Shown here piece by piece: positions 14,782 through 23,145 of a DNA stretch of 35,344 nucleotides (its first letter is position 1; each line of letters opens with the position of its first letter). The notes below the pieces were generated by a model. That model saw only the letters and a list, made by a program, of their open reading frames with translations, searched no databases and had not been told where the DNA came from. The stretch spans positions 1 through 35,344 of the forward strand of contig CANNAV010000029.1 of NCBI GenBank assembly GCA_947502585.1, written 5' to 3'. Source of the DNA: an uncultured Pseudovibrio sp. (GTDB taxonomy: Bacteria; Pseudomonadota; Alphaproteobacteria; Rhizobiales; Stappiaceae). The translations under genes and the position numbers were made by a program.

Positions 14782-16602
14782 TTATTCATCAGATAGCTGC
14801 CTGGGAATAAGAACGGCATTTGCATTCCTTTCAATAATTTCCCCAAGCCAGAACGCGCAATCGTATTGTTCAAAGGCATCCTCAAAGGTTGTCTCAATGC
14901 TTGCAGCCTGCAGGACGTTGAAATTTGATGGGTTCCCGATTTTTGGCCAGGTCCATAATTTCCAGTTTTCAGACGGCCCCTCTGCAGGTGTCTTTGCAAA
15001 CTGAGCCCAAAGCGCATTCATCTTCACCGCAAGGTCTTTGTCTTCTTGTGTTGCATCAGGAGGCATATTGTTGAAAACAAAAGGTAATTCAGAGCCATGG
15101 CAGGCATTGTCCCACTGATTGTGTGGACCACAAACATTATTCACTTTCGGGTTTAATGGCGGTTTTTCCATGTTGCCGACAGATGTTTGCGCGAAGAAAT
15201 AGAGCCACGTGTTATCACTCTGCTTTTCCCGTTCGATATTGGCTGACATTGTGGGGCAGGCGAAGACGGAGTTCCCAATCAGGTTGGAAAGAGCTGTTGC
15301 TGGCGTTTTTGGACGCAAACCATGTGCAGCAGGAGTTTGTGCGCTATACCCGCTGTGCCCTGCAATCAGCATCGGGTTCTCATAATCCCGCCCCAGAATC
15401 CCGTTGAAAGTCACTGCATTTAGTTTCCCGCCTGCGTCAATGAAGTTCGCAAGCAGAACGCCTTCGTTTTTGCTAAAGCCCAACATCAACGGCTTTTCGT
15501 TGCCCTTCTCCATCTGCACATTGGGCTGCTCTTTAAGAAAACTGCCATCGATGATGGGAGAAAAAGTTATGCTGCCAGGCAGGGCGCTCAGGAACGCTCC
15601 TTTCTTGAAAAGCGTATCCTGCAGCAGAGCTTGTGCCAGAAGAATTTGTCGTGTGTTTGCTTTTTCCAGATCATCATGCTGCGCCGTCAACGCACATTCA
15701 TCCGAATCTGGATTGCGAATGACAGCTCTCAGGCATTTTAGGTAGAAGTAGAAGAGGTCACGCCCTTCCTCTTTACTGCGATACTTATAGGAGGCTGCGC
15801 TGCTTTGCATAATGCCGGCACGGAACAGATCCTTAGAGCTGTCAGTACTAAACATATGCAGACCAACAGCCATCGCACCGGAACTTGCACCAAAGATCGT
15901 GACCTGTTCAGGATCCCCGCCAAACGATGAAATGTGCTTTTGCACCCATTTCAGCGCGGTCTGCTGATCCTGTATGCCATAATTACCACCGTTGGAAGGC
16001 TCTTTTCCGGTGATGCCGTCTGTTGCCAGTGTACCAAGAATACCAAGGCGGAAGTTGACGGTTACAAGCACAATATTCTGATCTGCCGCAAACGAGTTGC
16101 CGGAATAAAGCTCGATAGTCTCTTTATCCGCAGAATGATAGGCCTTGTCTGCTCCTCCACCTATAAACCCTCCGCCATGGAAAAACACCATGACAGGTAG
16201 TTTGCTGAGGTTCCTGATAGCATCAGCTGGTGCCCAGATGTTCATGTAAAGGCAGTCTTCCTCACCACGCAGCGGATCTTTCGGATTCCAGATCGGCTGG
16301 GGGCAGCGAGGGCCGTATTGCAACGCCTCATAGCCGTTGGGCTCATATTCATCAAACACAATGGAGGGCTGCCAACGTGTCGCTTGCCCATACTGGACGC
16401 CCCTGAACACGCTGAGAAGCTGGCTTCCTCCATCATCAGCTTTCCCGCAAATGATCTTCCTGTTGCTTAGCGTAATGCAGGGCTGCTCAGGCGGTGCTGG
16501 CTGGTCAGGGGCAAAAAGCAGCTGATCATAAGTGTTTGGCCTTTGTGCCAATGACCAGGTCATGCTGAGAAAGCTGAATGCAAGGACAAGCACCGTTTTC
16601 AT
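14782..16602 (-). CDS. Secreted type-B carboxylesterase
   Basis: This alpha/beta-hydrolase has 606 residues with a signal peptide ('MKTVLVLAFSFLSMTWSLA', cut near residue 19). Family marks in order are 'EDCLYMNIW' (about 115-123), the oxyanion loop 'HGGGFIGGG' (142-150), the nucleophile elbow 'FGASSGA' with Ser240, the acidic residue in 'GFSKNEG', and the histidine in 'CHGSELPFVF'. The elbow has Ala instead of the usual Glu before the serine (GASSG, not GESAG). Members hydrolyse carboxylic esters; export suggests a scavenging role. ATG 16602 is chosen over the longer frame (16647) because it places the signal peptide at the very N-terminus and AGGAAA lies upstream. It is divergent from the OmpA-like gene, with a CRP-type site between. 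Confidence 0.85.
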   Translation of the reverse strand: MKTVLVLAFSFLSMTWSLAQRPNTYDQLLFAPDQPAPPEQPCITLSNRKIICGKADDGGSQLLSVFRGVQYGQATRWQPSIVFDEYEPNGYEALQYGPRCPQPIWNPKDPLRGEEDCLYMNIWAPADAIRNLSKLPVMVFFHGGGFIGGGADKAYHSADKETIELYSGNSFAADQNIVLVTVNFRLGILGTLATDGITGKEPSNGGNYGIQDQQTALKWVQKHISSFGGDPEQVTIFGASSGAMAVGLHMFSTDSSKDLFRAGIMQSSAASYKYRSKEEGRDLFYFYLKCLRAVIRNPDSDECALTAQHDDLEKANTRQILLAQALLQDTLFKKGAFLSALPGSITFSPIIDGSFLKEQPNVQMEKGNEKPLMLGFSKNEGVLLANFIDAGGKLNAVTFNGILGRDYENPMLIAGHSGYSAQTPAAHGLRPKTPATALSNLIGNSVFACPTMSANIEREKQSDNTWLYFFAQTSVGNMEKPPLNPKVNNVCGPHNQWDNACHGSELPFVFNNMPPDATQEDKDLAVKMNALWAQFAKTPAEGPSENWKLWTWPKIGNPSNFNVLQAASIETTFEDAFEQYDCAFWLGEIIERNANAVLIPRQLSDE

Positions 16603-16751
16603 AGAACCCCACTTTCCTATTTGATTTGGATTCCCTCCAGTTTTCATCCTTTAGGAAAAAACAGTGTTAAACAGTATGCTTTAAAATGGCTTTCGAAATT
16701 GTGGCAAATTCTTGCGTGTCAAAAGGCTTTGTTTAATTCATTGATGATTTG

Positions 16752-16767
16752 TGTGACCACTATCACA
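16752..16767. promoter_or_regulatory. CRP/FNR-type palindrome TGTGA-N6-TCACA
   Basis: TGTGACCACTATCACA matches the CRP consensus exactly, and the match extends outward (ATTTGTG ... CACAAAT is symmetric on the longer frame). It stands between the esterase (leftward) and the OmpA-like gene (rightward), about 150 and 170 bases from their starts. A member of the CRP/FNR superfamily could control either or both. The rest of 16603-16936 shows no gene. Confidence 0.5.
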
Positions 16768-16936
16768 AATTAATAAAAATGGATGTTTTCTGCGACAAAC
16801 CCGGTGGAATTCAGGGACACACTCCTATTGAGCACTTGTATTAGGCGCTCAGTCGCTTTTGATAGGGTTAATGTCCGATAGGAGGCGGTCTCATTGTGAT
16901 TCATCTGCCCCCTAAAAATTACGTGTGAGAATTTTA

Positions 16937-17599
16937 ATGAATAAACTGATGCAGGCCGTGTTCGCTATTGTTCTCGGTCTTTCCGTTGCAGCATGCACAA
17001 CAACCAATCCATACACAGGCGAAAGCAGAATTTCAAAAACTGCAGGCGGTGCAGGTCTTGGTGCAGCCACTGGCGCAGTCATCGGTGCGATCGCCGGCGG
17101 TAAAAGTGCTCGCGTTGAAGGCGCGCTTGTTGGTGCTGCTGCTGGTGGCCTCATCGGCGGTGGTATCGGAAACTACATGGACCGTCAGGAAGCGCAACTT
17201 CGTTCACAGCTTCAGTCCTCTGGTGTTTCCGTAACCCGCAGCGGCAACCAGATCGTGCTGAACATGCCAAACGATGTGACCTTCGCTGTTGGTCAGGCGG
17301 CTCTGTCTTCCCGCGCGATGCAGGTCCTCAACAGTGTTGCTCTGGTGGCTAAAGAATTCCAGCAGACACGCCTTAATGTTTACGGTCACACCGACAACAC
17401 TGGTTCTGCTCAGTTCAACTTGCAACTGTCTCAACGCCGCGCAGACTCCGTCAGCAACTACCTGTATAATCAGGGCGTAAACGGTGCACGTATCTCCGCT
17501 GCGGGTTACGGCCTGAGCAGCCCGATCGCGTCCAACGCAACAGAAGCCGGACGCGCGCAGAACCGCCGCGTAGAAATCATACTGTCTCCTCTGAACTAA
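16937..17599 (+). CDS. OmpA-family outer-membrane lipoprotein with glycine zipper
   Basis: The precursor has 220 residues and a lipoprotein signal peptide ending in the lipobox VAAC (Cys20). Residues about 40-85 are a glycine-zipper segment ('GGAGLGAATGAVIGAIAGG', 'GALVGAAAGGLIGGGIG') that can insert in membrane. Residues about 105-220 are an OmpA_C domain with 'FAVGQAALSSRAMQVLNSVA', 'NVYGHTDNTGSAQFNLQLSQRRA' and 'NRRVEI', carrying the Asp and Arg that bind diaminopimelate in peptidoglycan. It should tie the outer membrane to the wall, like YiaD. ATG 16937 is preferred to GTG 16925 because the signal peptide then starts normally; neither start has a strong ribosome site. A strong terminator follows. 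Confidence 0.9.
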   Translation: MNKLMQAVFAIVLGLSVAACTTTNPYTGESRISKTAGGAGLGAATGAVIGAIAGGKSARVEGALVGAAAGGLIGGGIGNYMDRQEAQLRSQLQSSGVSVTRSGNQIVLNMPNDVTFAVGQAALSSRAMQVLNSVALVAKEFQQTRLNVYGHTDNTGSAQFNLQLSQRRADSVSNYLYNQGVNGARISAAGYGLSSPIASNATEAGRAQNRRVEIILSPLN

Positions 17600-17621
17600 G
17601 CTTTCAGTCCGCGAATGTTTC

Positions 17622-17653
17622 AAAACGCGGCCCCTTGATGGGGCCGCGTTTTT
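17622..17653 (+). terminator. Rho-independent terminator after the OmpA-like gene
   Basis: AACGCGGCCCC pairs perfectly with GGGGCCGCGTT around TTGAT, and the run TTTTT follows. The GC-rich stem of 11 pairs makes this the clearest terminator in the window. Confidence 0.9.
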
Positions 17654-17687
17654 GTTAGATTCCTTACGGCAACTGGGAGGCTTGCAG

Positions 17688-18446
17688 ATGGTACAGGACA
17701 ATCTGGCCGCATCACATTTCCAAAATGCCGGAGAGAATTACGCCAGGTATCGCCCAACCTATCCTGCAGAGCTCGTTGAGTTCCTGGCCTCACAATGCCA
17801 GCAGCACAATCTGGCGTTGGATGTTGGTTGTGGGAATGGTCAGTTCAGTGGCATGGTTGCCCGGCACTTCAGACAGGTGCTTGCCACGGATGTCAGTGCC
17901 TCTCAAATCGAAAACGCAGCACCCGTTCCAAACATTCGCTTTGCAGTGGAGCCAGCAGAACACTGCTCAGCGGAAGACACTGCCTTTAACCTGATTGTCG
18001 CAGCACAGGCCGCCCATTGGTTCGATCTGGCAAGTTTTTATGGGGAAGTCAGGCGTGTTGCCGTACCAGCTTGTGTGCTCGCGCTCGTCAGCTATGGTGT
18101 TCTCTCCCTCAATCGTGCAGAATGCAACGCCCGTTTCCACCAGTTCTATTACGATGAAATCGGTCCTTATTGGCCACCAGAGCGTCAGCACGTTGTTAAC
18201 GGTTATGCAAGTTTTGAATTCCCGTTTCAGGAGCTGGAGTATCCGGCCATGTCTATTGAGCGGGAGTGGACGCTGGGAGACCTCATTGGTTATGTGCGCA
18301 CGTGGTCCTCTGTCAAAGCAGTGGCAAAGGCTGGCAAGCAGAACCTGATGGAAAGCTTTGCAGAAGAGATGGCCAGCCTTTGGGGAAATCGGCAGCAGCT
18401 CTGCAAGATCAGTTGGCCTATCTCAATGCGGCTTGGCCGTGTTTGA
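17688..18446 (+). CDS. SAM-dependent methyltransferase (class I)
   Basis: The cytoplasmic protein has 252 residues. Motif I 'ALDVGCGNGQFS' (residues 43-54) binds S-adenosylmethionine. It is followed by 'VLATDVSASQIENA' (motif II region), 'FAVEPAEHCSAEDTAFNLIVAAQAAHWFD' and the C-terminal 'ISWPISMRLGRV' that closes many proteins of this subfamily. The N-terminal 'HFQNAGENYARYRPTYPAEL' is also family-typical. The methyl acceptor is not known for the group; relatives act on small molecules such as trans-aconitate. ATG 17688 is set by GGAGG seven bases upstream; the frame extends further only by TTG. Confidence 0.85.
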   Translation: MVQDNLAASHFQNAGENYARYRPTYPAELVEFLASQCQQHNLALDVGCGNGQFSGMVARHFRQVLATDVSASQIENAAPVPNIRFAVEPAEHCSAEDTAFNLIVAAQAAHWFDLASFYGEVRRVAVPACVLALVSYGVLSLNRAECNARFHQFYYDEIGPYWPPERQHVVNGYASFEFPFQELEYPAMSIEREWTLGDLIGYVRTWSSVKAVAKAGKQNLMESFAEEMASLWGNRQQLCKISWPISMRLGRV

Positions 18447-19002
18447 GTAGGAGCTGCCTTACAAGCTGCCTGGCATCGTGTGTGCAGATCGTCATGAGAA
18501 TGCCGCAGCTTTTTGCATCTTTGCCCGTCTATAGCATCATCGCTGCGGAAACGCTGATCCGAGTGTGGGTCGCTATGGAGAGGAAGCTGACCGGAATGCC
18601 CGAGCGAGTGGCGATCCGGCCTGTAATGAGCTATGGGTTTGAATGTACGCTGGTTCTCAACGGGTTATGCTTTGGCGACCTGAAGAAACGACAAGAGCGG
18701 CAGGGGCGGCGAGGCTGATAACCATGCCACAAAACAGATTATGAAAATTGATCACCAGAAGCAATCCAGCTGCGATTGTCGGGCTGAGCTGGTTCTCAGG
18801 ATCACCAACAAGGCAACTGAATACTGTAAAGGGGCAGGTAAATCATTTGAATAATTCTTCGTGGTATCTTCCGCCGGACAAGTATGACAGACGGACCACC
18901 TGAAGACCTGTGGTAACGAAGGCTTGCTCACAAACGCAGAATGCTGAAACTTAGCTTGTTTGATGGATATGCGCTGCCAGAAAGGCGTGCCAGGAGAGTG
19001 AT
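18447..19002. other. Gene-poor stretch before the nucleoside hydrolase
   Basis: One frame from ATG 18494 to 18718 could give a 74-residue protein with a hydrophobic middle ('LFASLPVYSIIAAETLIRVWVAM') and a basic tail. Its base use looks fairly coding-like, but it has no ribosome site and I recognise no family, so it is not called. Further on, ACCAC (18895-18899) and GTGGT (18910-18914) form a short inverted repeat 90 bases before the next start, which might be an operator. Confidence 0.35.
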
Positions 19003-19965
19003 GTGTCGGATAATTTTGTTTTTGCAGTGGACACGGATGGCGGTGTTGACGATGCCATCGCACTCATGATGCTCATCGGCTCTGGCAAGACGATAGACTT
19101 CATCACAACTACGTTTGGCAATGTGGATCTGGAACAGGCAACAAAGAACATCCTGGACACGCTCGCGATCTGCAATGCTGACATTCCCGTCCATAAAGGC
19201 GCTTCTGACCCGGTTTCCGGTGAACGTACCGATGCTGTTTATGTCCATGGAAAAGATGGTCTGGGCGGAGTGGAACGGCCCCGGCATCTCCTGAAGCATT
19301 CAGGCGAAACAGCATACAATGCTCTGCGGGATGTCCTGCGCAAAGCTGCGCTCGGTGGACCAAAACTTCAGATCCTGACCATCGGACCGCTCACAAATCT
19401 GGCAGAAGTTCTGCGCGAGGAGGCGGATCTTGTCGAAGGGGTTGACCGCATCTGGTCCATGGGCGGAACCTGTCATGGGCGCGGCAACGTTACTCCCGCC
19501 GCTGAGTTCAATATCTTCTGCGATCCGGAAGCGGCCCGGTTGGTGTTTTCTCAAGCCATCAACACAACGCTCATTCCATGGGAGCCTGGCCTACAGGATG
19601 CCCTCCCGGGTGATGTGGTCGATGGTATCTTTGACCGCCTGGGGGACACGATCCCCGCCAGGTTTGCAGAACATATGTGTGCGTTCATGCGGGAGCATGC
19701 CAGGACGTGGTACGACGAAGATCTCCTGATCCTGCCTGACCTGCTGGCTGCTGCTGCACTGCTGGACTCTGAGGTCATCGCCAGGGCCATTGTTTGCGGC
19801 GTACTCGTTGAGACAGGGGGAGAATTTGCCCGTGGGGCGACCATCCTGGATCATGAGGGCAAAACGAAGGCACCCATCATAGGCATCATGGAGCGGGCAG
19901 ACCGCCCTAAAATGGAGCGTATATTGGAAGGAACACTGGCAGCGCTTGCATCACGCCACCAGTAA
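19003..19965 (+). CDS. Nucleoside hydrolase (IunH family)
   Basis: The 320-residue cytoplasmic enzyme cleaves the N-glycosidic bond of nucleosides to base and ribose. The N-terminal 'VDTDGGVDDAIALMML' is the calcium- and ribose-binding aspartate cluster of the family (usually DTDPGIDDA; Gly replaces Pro). Other family blocks are 'THFGNVD'-like 'TTFGNVDLEQATKN', 'VHKGA', 'ILTIGPLTNLAEVLRE', 'SMGGTCHGRGNVTPAAEFNIFCDPEAA' and 'LIPWEPG'. The last block replaces the usual 'VGLDVTH', so base preference may differ from the textbook enzymes. GTG 19003 is used; AGGAG lies six bases before it. Its stop is 5 bases from the convergent exporter gene. A BMP-family nucleoside-type binding protein is encoded 2 kb away. 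Confidence 0.85.
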   Translation: MSDNFVFAVDTDGGVDDAIALMMLIGSGKTIDFITTTFGNVDLEQATKNILDTLAICNADIPVHKGASDPVSGERTDAVYVHGKDGLGGVERPRHLLKHSGETAYNALRDVLRKAALGGPKLQILTIGPLTNLAEVLREEADLVEGVDRIWSMGGTCHGRGNVTPAAEFNIFCDPEAARLVFSQAINTTLIPWEPGLQDALPGDVVDGIFDRLGDTIPARFAEHMCAFMREHARTWYDEDLLILPDLLAAAALLDSEVIARAIVCGVLVETGGEFARGATILDHEGKTKAPIIGIMERADRPKMERILEGTLAALASRHQ

Positions 19966-19970
19966 AATCA

Positions 19971-20567
19971 TTAAAGCAGCAAGGACCATGCAGTTGTCGC
20001 AAGCATCGCGATAGCCATGGTTATTGTGATGCTGCGCATCAAAGCACCTTCGCCAATCACCTTAAGAATTGAAACCCCAACCATTGCCCATAGGCTGTGA
20101 GAGATCATCCCGCCGATTAGAAAACCGGCTGTCAGGATGATCGCATTCTCATAAAGCCCCATACCATTGGCTGCAAAGAAGCTGGTAAACGCCACCAGAC
20201 TCATGGCCCATGTTTTGGGGCTAAGCGGGTGAATGAGCAGGCCTTCCCAAAATGTAGGCAGACTGACTTCGCCCTCCGGTTTGATGTTCAGCTGCACAAT
20301 GCGCCAGGCCAGATACGTCATGTAAGCCATAGAGGCAAACTTGAATGCGTTGACCATCAGTCCTCCACGAGCCATCAACTGTCCCAGTCCGAAAGCCACA
20401 CAGAGGTTAAGAAGAAGGCTGCCCAGCTCTGCCGCGATGATTACCGGAAAAGCAGTGCGATAACCTGCACTGGCACCAATCGCCATGAAGGTGAGGTTTC
20501 CCGGCCCCGGAGTACCGGTCATAATGGCTACAAAAATAACGAAGGCGCTGAGTGTTGCCCAATCCAT
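19971..20567 (-). CDS. LysE/RhtB-family exporter
   Basis: This inner-membrane protein of 198 residues has about six hydrophobic segments. The conserved N-terminal block reads 'MTGTPGPGNLTFMAIGASAGYRTAF' (PGPxN is the RhtB signature) and the central one 'GLLIHPLSPKTWAMSLVAFTSFF' (usual NPKxxxFxxxFxPQF). It lies head to head with a MocR-type regulator, with only about 80 bases between, a common arrangement in which the regulator controls the exporter. The substrate, an amino acid or amine, cannot be read from sequence. It is only distantly similar to the LysE protein at 4513. Confidence 0.85.
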   Translation of the reverse strand: MDWATLSAFVIFVAIMTGTPGPGNLTFMAIGASAGYRTAFPVIIAAELGSLLLNLCVAFGLGQLMARGGLMVNAFKFASMAYMTYLAWRIVQLNIKPEGEVSLPTFWEGLLIHPLSPKTWAMSLVAFTSFFAANGMGLYENAIILTAGFLIGGMISHSLWAMVGVSILKVIGEGALMRSITITMAIAMLATTAWSLLL

Positions 20568-20583
20568 ATTGGTATTCCAGTCA

Positions 20584-20635
20584 ATTGATACAATCTATAG
20601 AATGTACTAAATTATTGTATTGATCGTATCTATCA
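20584..20635. promoter_or_regulatory. Probable MocR operator in the divergent lysE/mocR region
   Basis: ATTGATACAAT (20584-20594) is repeated in inverted form as ATTGTATTGAT (20614-20624, 9 of 11 positions) and partly in direct form as ATTGATCGTATC (20619-20630). Two half-sites about 30 bases apart plus a third are usual for MocR/PdxR regulators, which bind two sites through their head and PLP domains. The AT-rich stretch also serves as promoter for both genes. Confidence 0.5.
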
Positions 20636-20649
20636 ATCCCTTTATTGTT

Positions 20650-22071
20650 ATGAATACAATGTGGAAGCCTGACCCAAACAAATTCACAAGCCCAAAATAC
20701 CTCAGTATTGCAATGGCTTTGGAGCAAGACATTCAAACTGGACGCCTTGTGGAAGGTGACAGGCTTCCGCCTCAACGCGAGCTTGCCTATCAGCTCGGGG
20801 TAACGCTTGGTACAATCACGCGGGCTTATGCCGAGGCTGAACGCAGAAAGCTGGTGCGCGGGGAAACGGGCAGGGGTACATTCGTTACCAGGACCGCCAA
20901 TGTGCATTCACCGTTGATGCTGACGCCCGGCACCGAAGGCATTCAAAGCTATGATTTGGCTCGCAATCCGGGCCTTACTCACCTGAATCCGGATCTGGGC
21001 CAAATGCTCAGGGAATTGAGCGATGATCCTCTGGTCAACTCCCTGAATGACTACGGCCCGTCTGTGGGGACCCGCTGTCATCGGGAGACAGGTGCACAGT
21101 TTCTCTCACAGTTTTATGGTGCTCCGGCGAATGCCAGTCAGACACTCGTTACATGTGGAGCGCAACACGGCATACAGATCGCCATGTTGGCCATGTTCAA
21201 TCGCGGCGATGCCATCGCAGTAGACGAGATGATCTATCCGCCTGTTCTGTCAGTTCTCCCGGCTCTGGGTCTGCAAATTGTACCCATTGAAGCCGAGCGG
21301 GATAAGAACGGTCAAATGGGTGCTATGTCTGCTGATGCGCTGGAGGAGGCCTGCACCAAACGTGGTATCCGTGGCGTCTTTCTGATAGCGAACGCACAAA
21401 ACCCCACTACTCACACTTTGAGTAATGCTGAGCGCCAGCGACTGGCAACTGTGATTGAAAAACACAATCTCACGATAATTGAGGACGATCCCTATACACC
21501 TTTCATTTCCCACAAGCAGAAGAGCTTCTTAGAGCTGGTGCCTGAAAATACTGTCCTGATCGGTTCTCCGTCCAAAGTCATGTCGGCTGGATTGCGTATC
21601 GGCTATATCCATGTTCCAGGGAATGTCAAAACGGCCTTTGCCAACGCGATTGGGGAAAGCACATGGATGGCAGCTCCGCTCAATGCAGAGATTGTGTCCA
21701 GATGGATTACTGGTGGGCAACTGAAGGAAACGCTGCACAGAAAGCGCAAAGTTCTCAGGCAGCGCTATCAGTACATCAAAGAGATGTTTCCCGACAACAC
21801 GCTACAGGGCGGCGAGGAGAAACTCTTCACATGGCTGCAGCTGCCACAGCAGCAAAGTGCGGAACGGGTGGAGCAAGCAGCTCTTTTGAGAGGCGTGGAG
21901 GTGTTGTCACATCGCAATTTTCAGGCAATGTCGCGCACAGACATCAATGCATTGCGCGTCAGCCTGTCATCAATTGCACATCATAAGCACTTTGAAGAAG
22001 CAATATCTCTTTTGAAAGCGTCAATCGAACATCCGGAAGATATGCATACCCCAAGACCAATGGTGGGGTAG
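20650..22071 (+). CDS. MocR-type transcriptional regulator (GntR head, aminotransferase-like body)
   Basis: The protein has 473 residues from ATG 20650. Residues about 8-85 are a GntR winged helix-turn-helix ('LSIAMALEQDIQTGRLVEGDRLPPQRELAYQLGVTLGTITRAYAEAERR' then 'GRGTFV'). The rest is a fold-type I aminotransferase domain with the PLP lysine in 'IGSPSKVMSAGLRIGYI' (Lys309), the Asp of 'IIEDDPYTPF' and the Asn of 'NAQNPTTHTLS'. MocR proteins sense an amino compound or PLP and usually regulate a neighbour; here the divergent RhtB exporter is the obvious target. Start choice is open: ATG 20659 is also possible and neither has a clear ribosome site. Confidence 0.85.
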   Translation: MNTMWKPDPNKFTSPKYLSIAMALEQDIQTGRLVEGDRLPPQRELAYQLGVTLGTITRAYAEAERRKLVRGETGRGTFVTRTANVHSPLMLTPGTEGIQSYDLARNPGLTHLNPDLGQMLRELSDDPLVNSLNDYGPSVGTRCHRETGAQFLSQFYGAPANASQTLVTCGAQHGIQIAMLAMFNRGDAIAVDEMIYPPVLSVLPALGLQIVPIEAERDKNGQMGAMSADALEEACTKRGIRGVFLIANAQNPTTHTLSNAERQRLATVIEKHNLTIIEDDPYTPFISHKQKSFLELVPENTVLIGSPSKVMSAGLRIGYIHVPGNVKTAFANAIGESTWMAAPLNAEIVSRWITGGQLKETLHRKRKVLRQRYQYIKEMFPDNTLQGGEEKLFTWLQLPQQQSAERVEQAALLRGVEVLSHRNFQAMSRTDINALRVSLSSIAHHKHFEEAISLLKASIEHPEDMHTPRPMVG

Positions 22072-22076
22072 GACAT

Positions 22077-22110
22077 AAAAAAGCCCCCGCCTGTGTTCAG
22101 GCAGGGGCTA
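22077..22110 (-). terminator. Rho-independent terminator of the BMP gene
   Basis: On the minus strand TAGCCCCTGCCTG pairs with CAGGCGGGGGCT around AACA, and TTTTTT follows (22082-22077). It lies 34 bases after the BMP stop. It may also stop rightward transcription of the MocR gene, though no T run follows on that side. Confidence 0.85.
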
Positions 22111-22143
22111 CCCTGTGGCCTAAGCCAGCAGGCTAAGCAAATT

Positions 22144-23145
22144 TTAGTATGGGCAAGCCATGTCGCTCATGTAGTCATGTACAGTAATTTTGCCGGAAAT
22201 GATGTCTGCGCGGGCTGCTTCAACAGCTGCTTTCATCTCTTCGCTAATCAGTGGAGCATTGTTTTCGTCCATTGCGTAGCCAACACCGTCTTCAGCAAGG
22301 CCAAGAGACTGGATGCCGCTGGTGAAGTTGCCTTCTTTTGCATCCATGAATGCTTTGGCAACGGCCACGTCAACGCGCTTAACCATGGAGGTCAGTACTT
22401 TGCCCGGAGCCAGGTGGTTCTGGTTGGAGTCAACGCCGATGAACTTCTTGTCTTCGTCAACTGCAGCCTGAAGAACACCAAGGCCGGTACCGCCAGCAGC
22501 AGCGAAGATTACGTCTGCGCCACGTGCAAAGTGAGACTTGGCAAGCTCACCGCCTTTAACCGGATCATTCCATGCAGCTGGGGTAGTACCAGTCATGTTT
22601 TCAAAGACTTCACCGTCTTTGTTGGTGGCCAGTGCGCCCTGTTTGTAACCACAGGAAAACTTGGAGATAAGCGGAATGTCCATGCCGCCCACAAAACCGA
22701 TTTTGCCGGTCTGGGAAGCTAGCATTGCCATCATACCAACAAGGTAAGAACCTTCCTGCTCTTTAAAGACAACAGAACGCACGTTTGGCAGATCTACAAC
22801 AGAATCAATGATCGCAAAGCTTACATTGGGGAATTCTTTAGCAACTTTTTCAACTGGAGCAGCCTGTGCGAAGCCCATCGCCACGATCGGGTTCATGTCA
22901 CGGCGGGCAAAGTTGCGAAGAACCTGCTCACGCTGGGAGGCGTTGGAGACCTCAAATTCGCGATACCCGATACCGGTCTCAGACTTGAAAGCCTCAGCAC
23001 CATTATAGGCAGATTCGTTGAATGACTTGTCGAACTTGCCGCCCATGTCAAAGATAACTGCAGGCTTAAAGTCCGCGGCCATAGCAGTTGTACTCATAGC
23101 CGCTACCAATACTGCAGTTGCAGCGATGGTTTTGATGGATTTCAT
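22144..23145 (-). CDS. BMP-family ABC transporter substrate-binding protein (nucleoside type)
   Basis: The 333-residue precursor has a Sec signal peptide ('MKSIKTIAATAVLVAAMSTTAMA'). The mature part has the BMP/PnrA pattern: 'KPAVIFDMGGKFDKSFNESAYNGAEAF', 'VAMGFAQAAPVEKVAKEFPNVSFAIIDS', 'VVFKEQEGSYLVGMMAML', 'GKIGFVGGMDIPLISKF' and 'ADVIFAAAGGTGLGVLQAA'. BMP proteins bind purine nucleosides (PnrA) or related ligands for ABC import. ATG 23145 is chosen because GGAGG stands seven bases before it and the signal peptide then starts at residue 1. The permease and ATPase genes are not next to it: the gene is alone, with its own terminator. The nucleoside hydrolase upstream fits a salvage role. Confidence 0.85.
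   Translation of the reverse strand: MKSIKTIAATAVLVAAMSTTAMAADFKPAVIFDMGGKFDKSFNESAYNGAEAFKSETGIGYREFEVSNASQREQVLRNFARRDMNPIVAMGFAQAAPVEKVAKEFPNVSFAIIDSVVDLPNVRSVVFKEQEGSYLVGMMAMLASQTGKIGFVGGMDIPLISKFSCGYKQGALATNKDGEVFENMTGTTPAAWNDPVKGGELAKSHFARGADVIFAAAGGTGLGVLQAAVDEDKKFIGVDSNQNHLAPGKVLTSMVKRVDVAVAKAFMDAKEGNFTSGIQSLGLAEDGVGYAMDENNAPLISEEMKAAVEAARADIISGKITVHDYMSDMACPY

Noticed and set aside
16925..16936. GTG 16925 as start of the OmpA-like lipoprotein
   Set aside because: It would add four residues before a signal peptide that begins normally at ATG 16937, and it has no ribosome site.
18494..18718. Possible 74-residue protein after the methyltransferase
   Set aside because: There is no ribosome site and no recognised family; only a fairly coding-like base pattern supports it.
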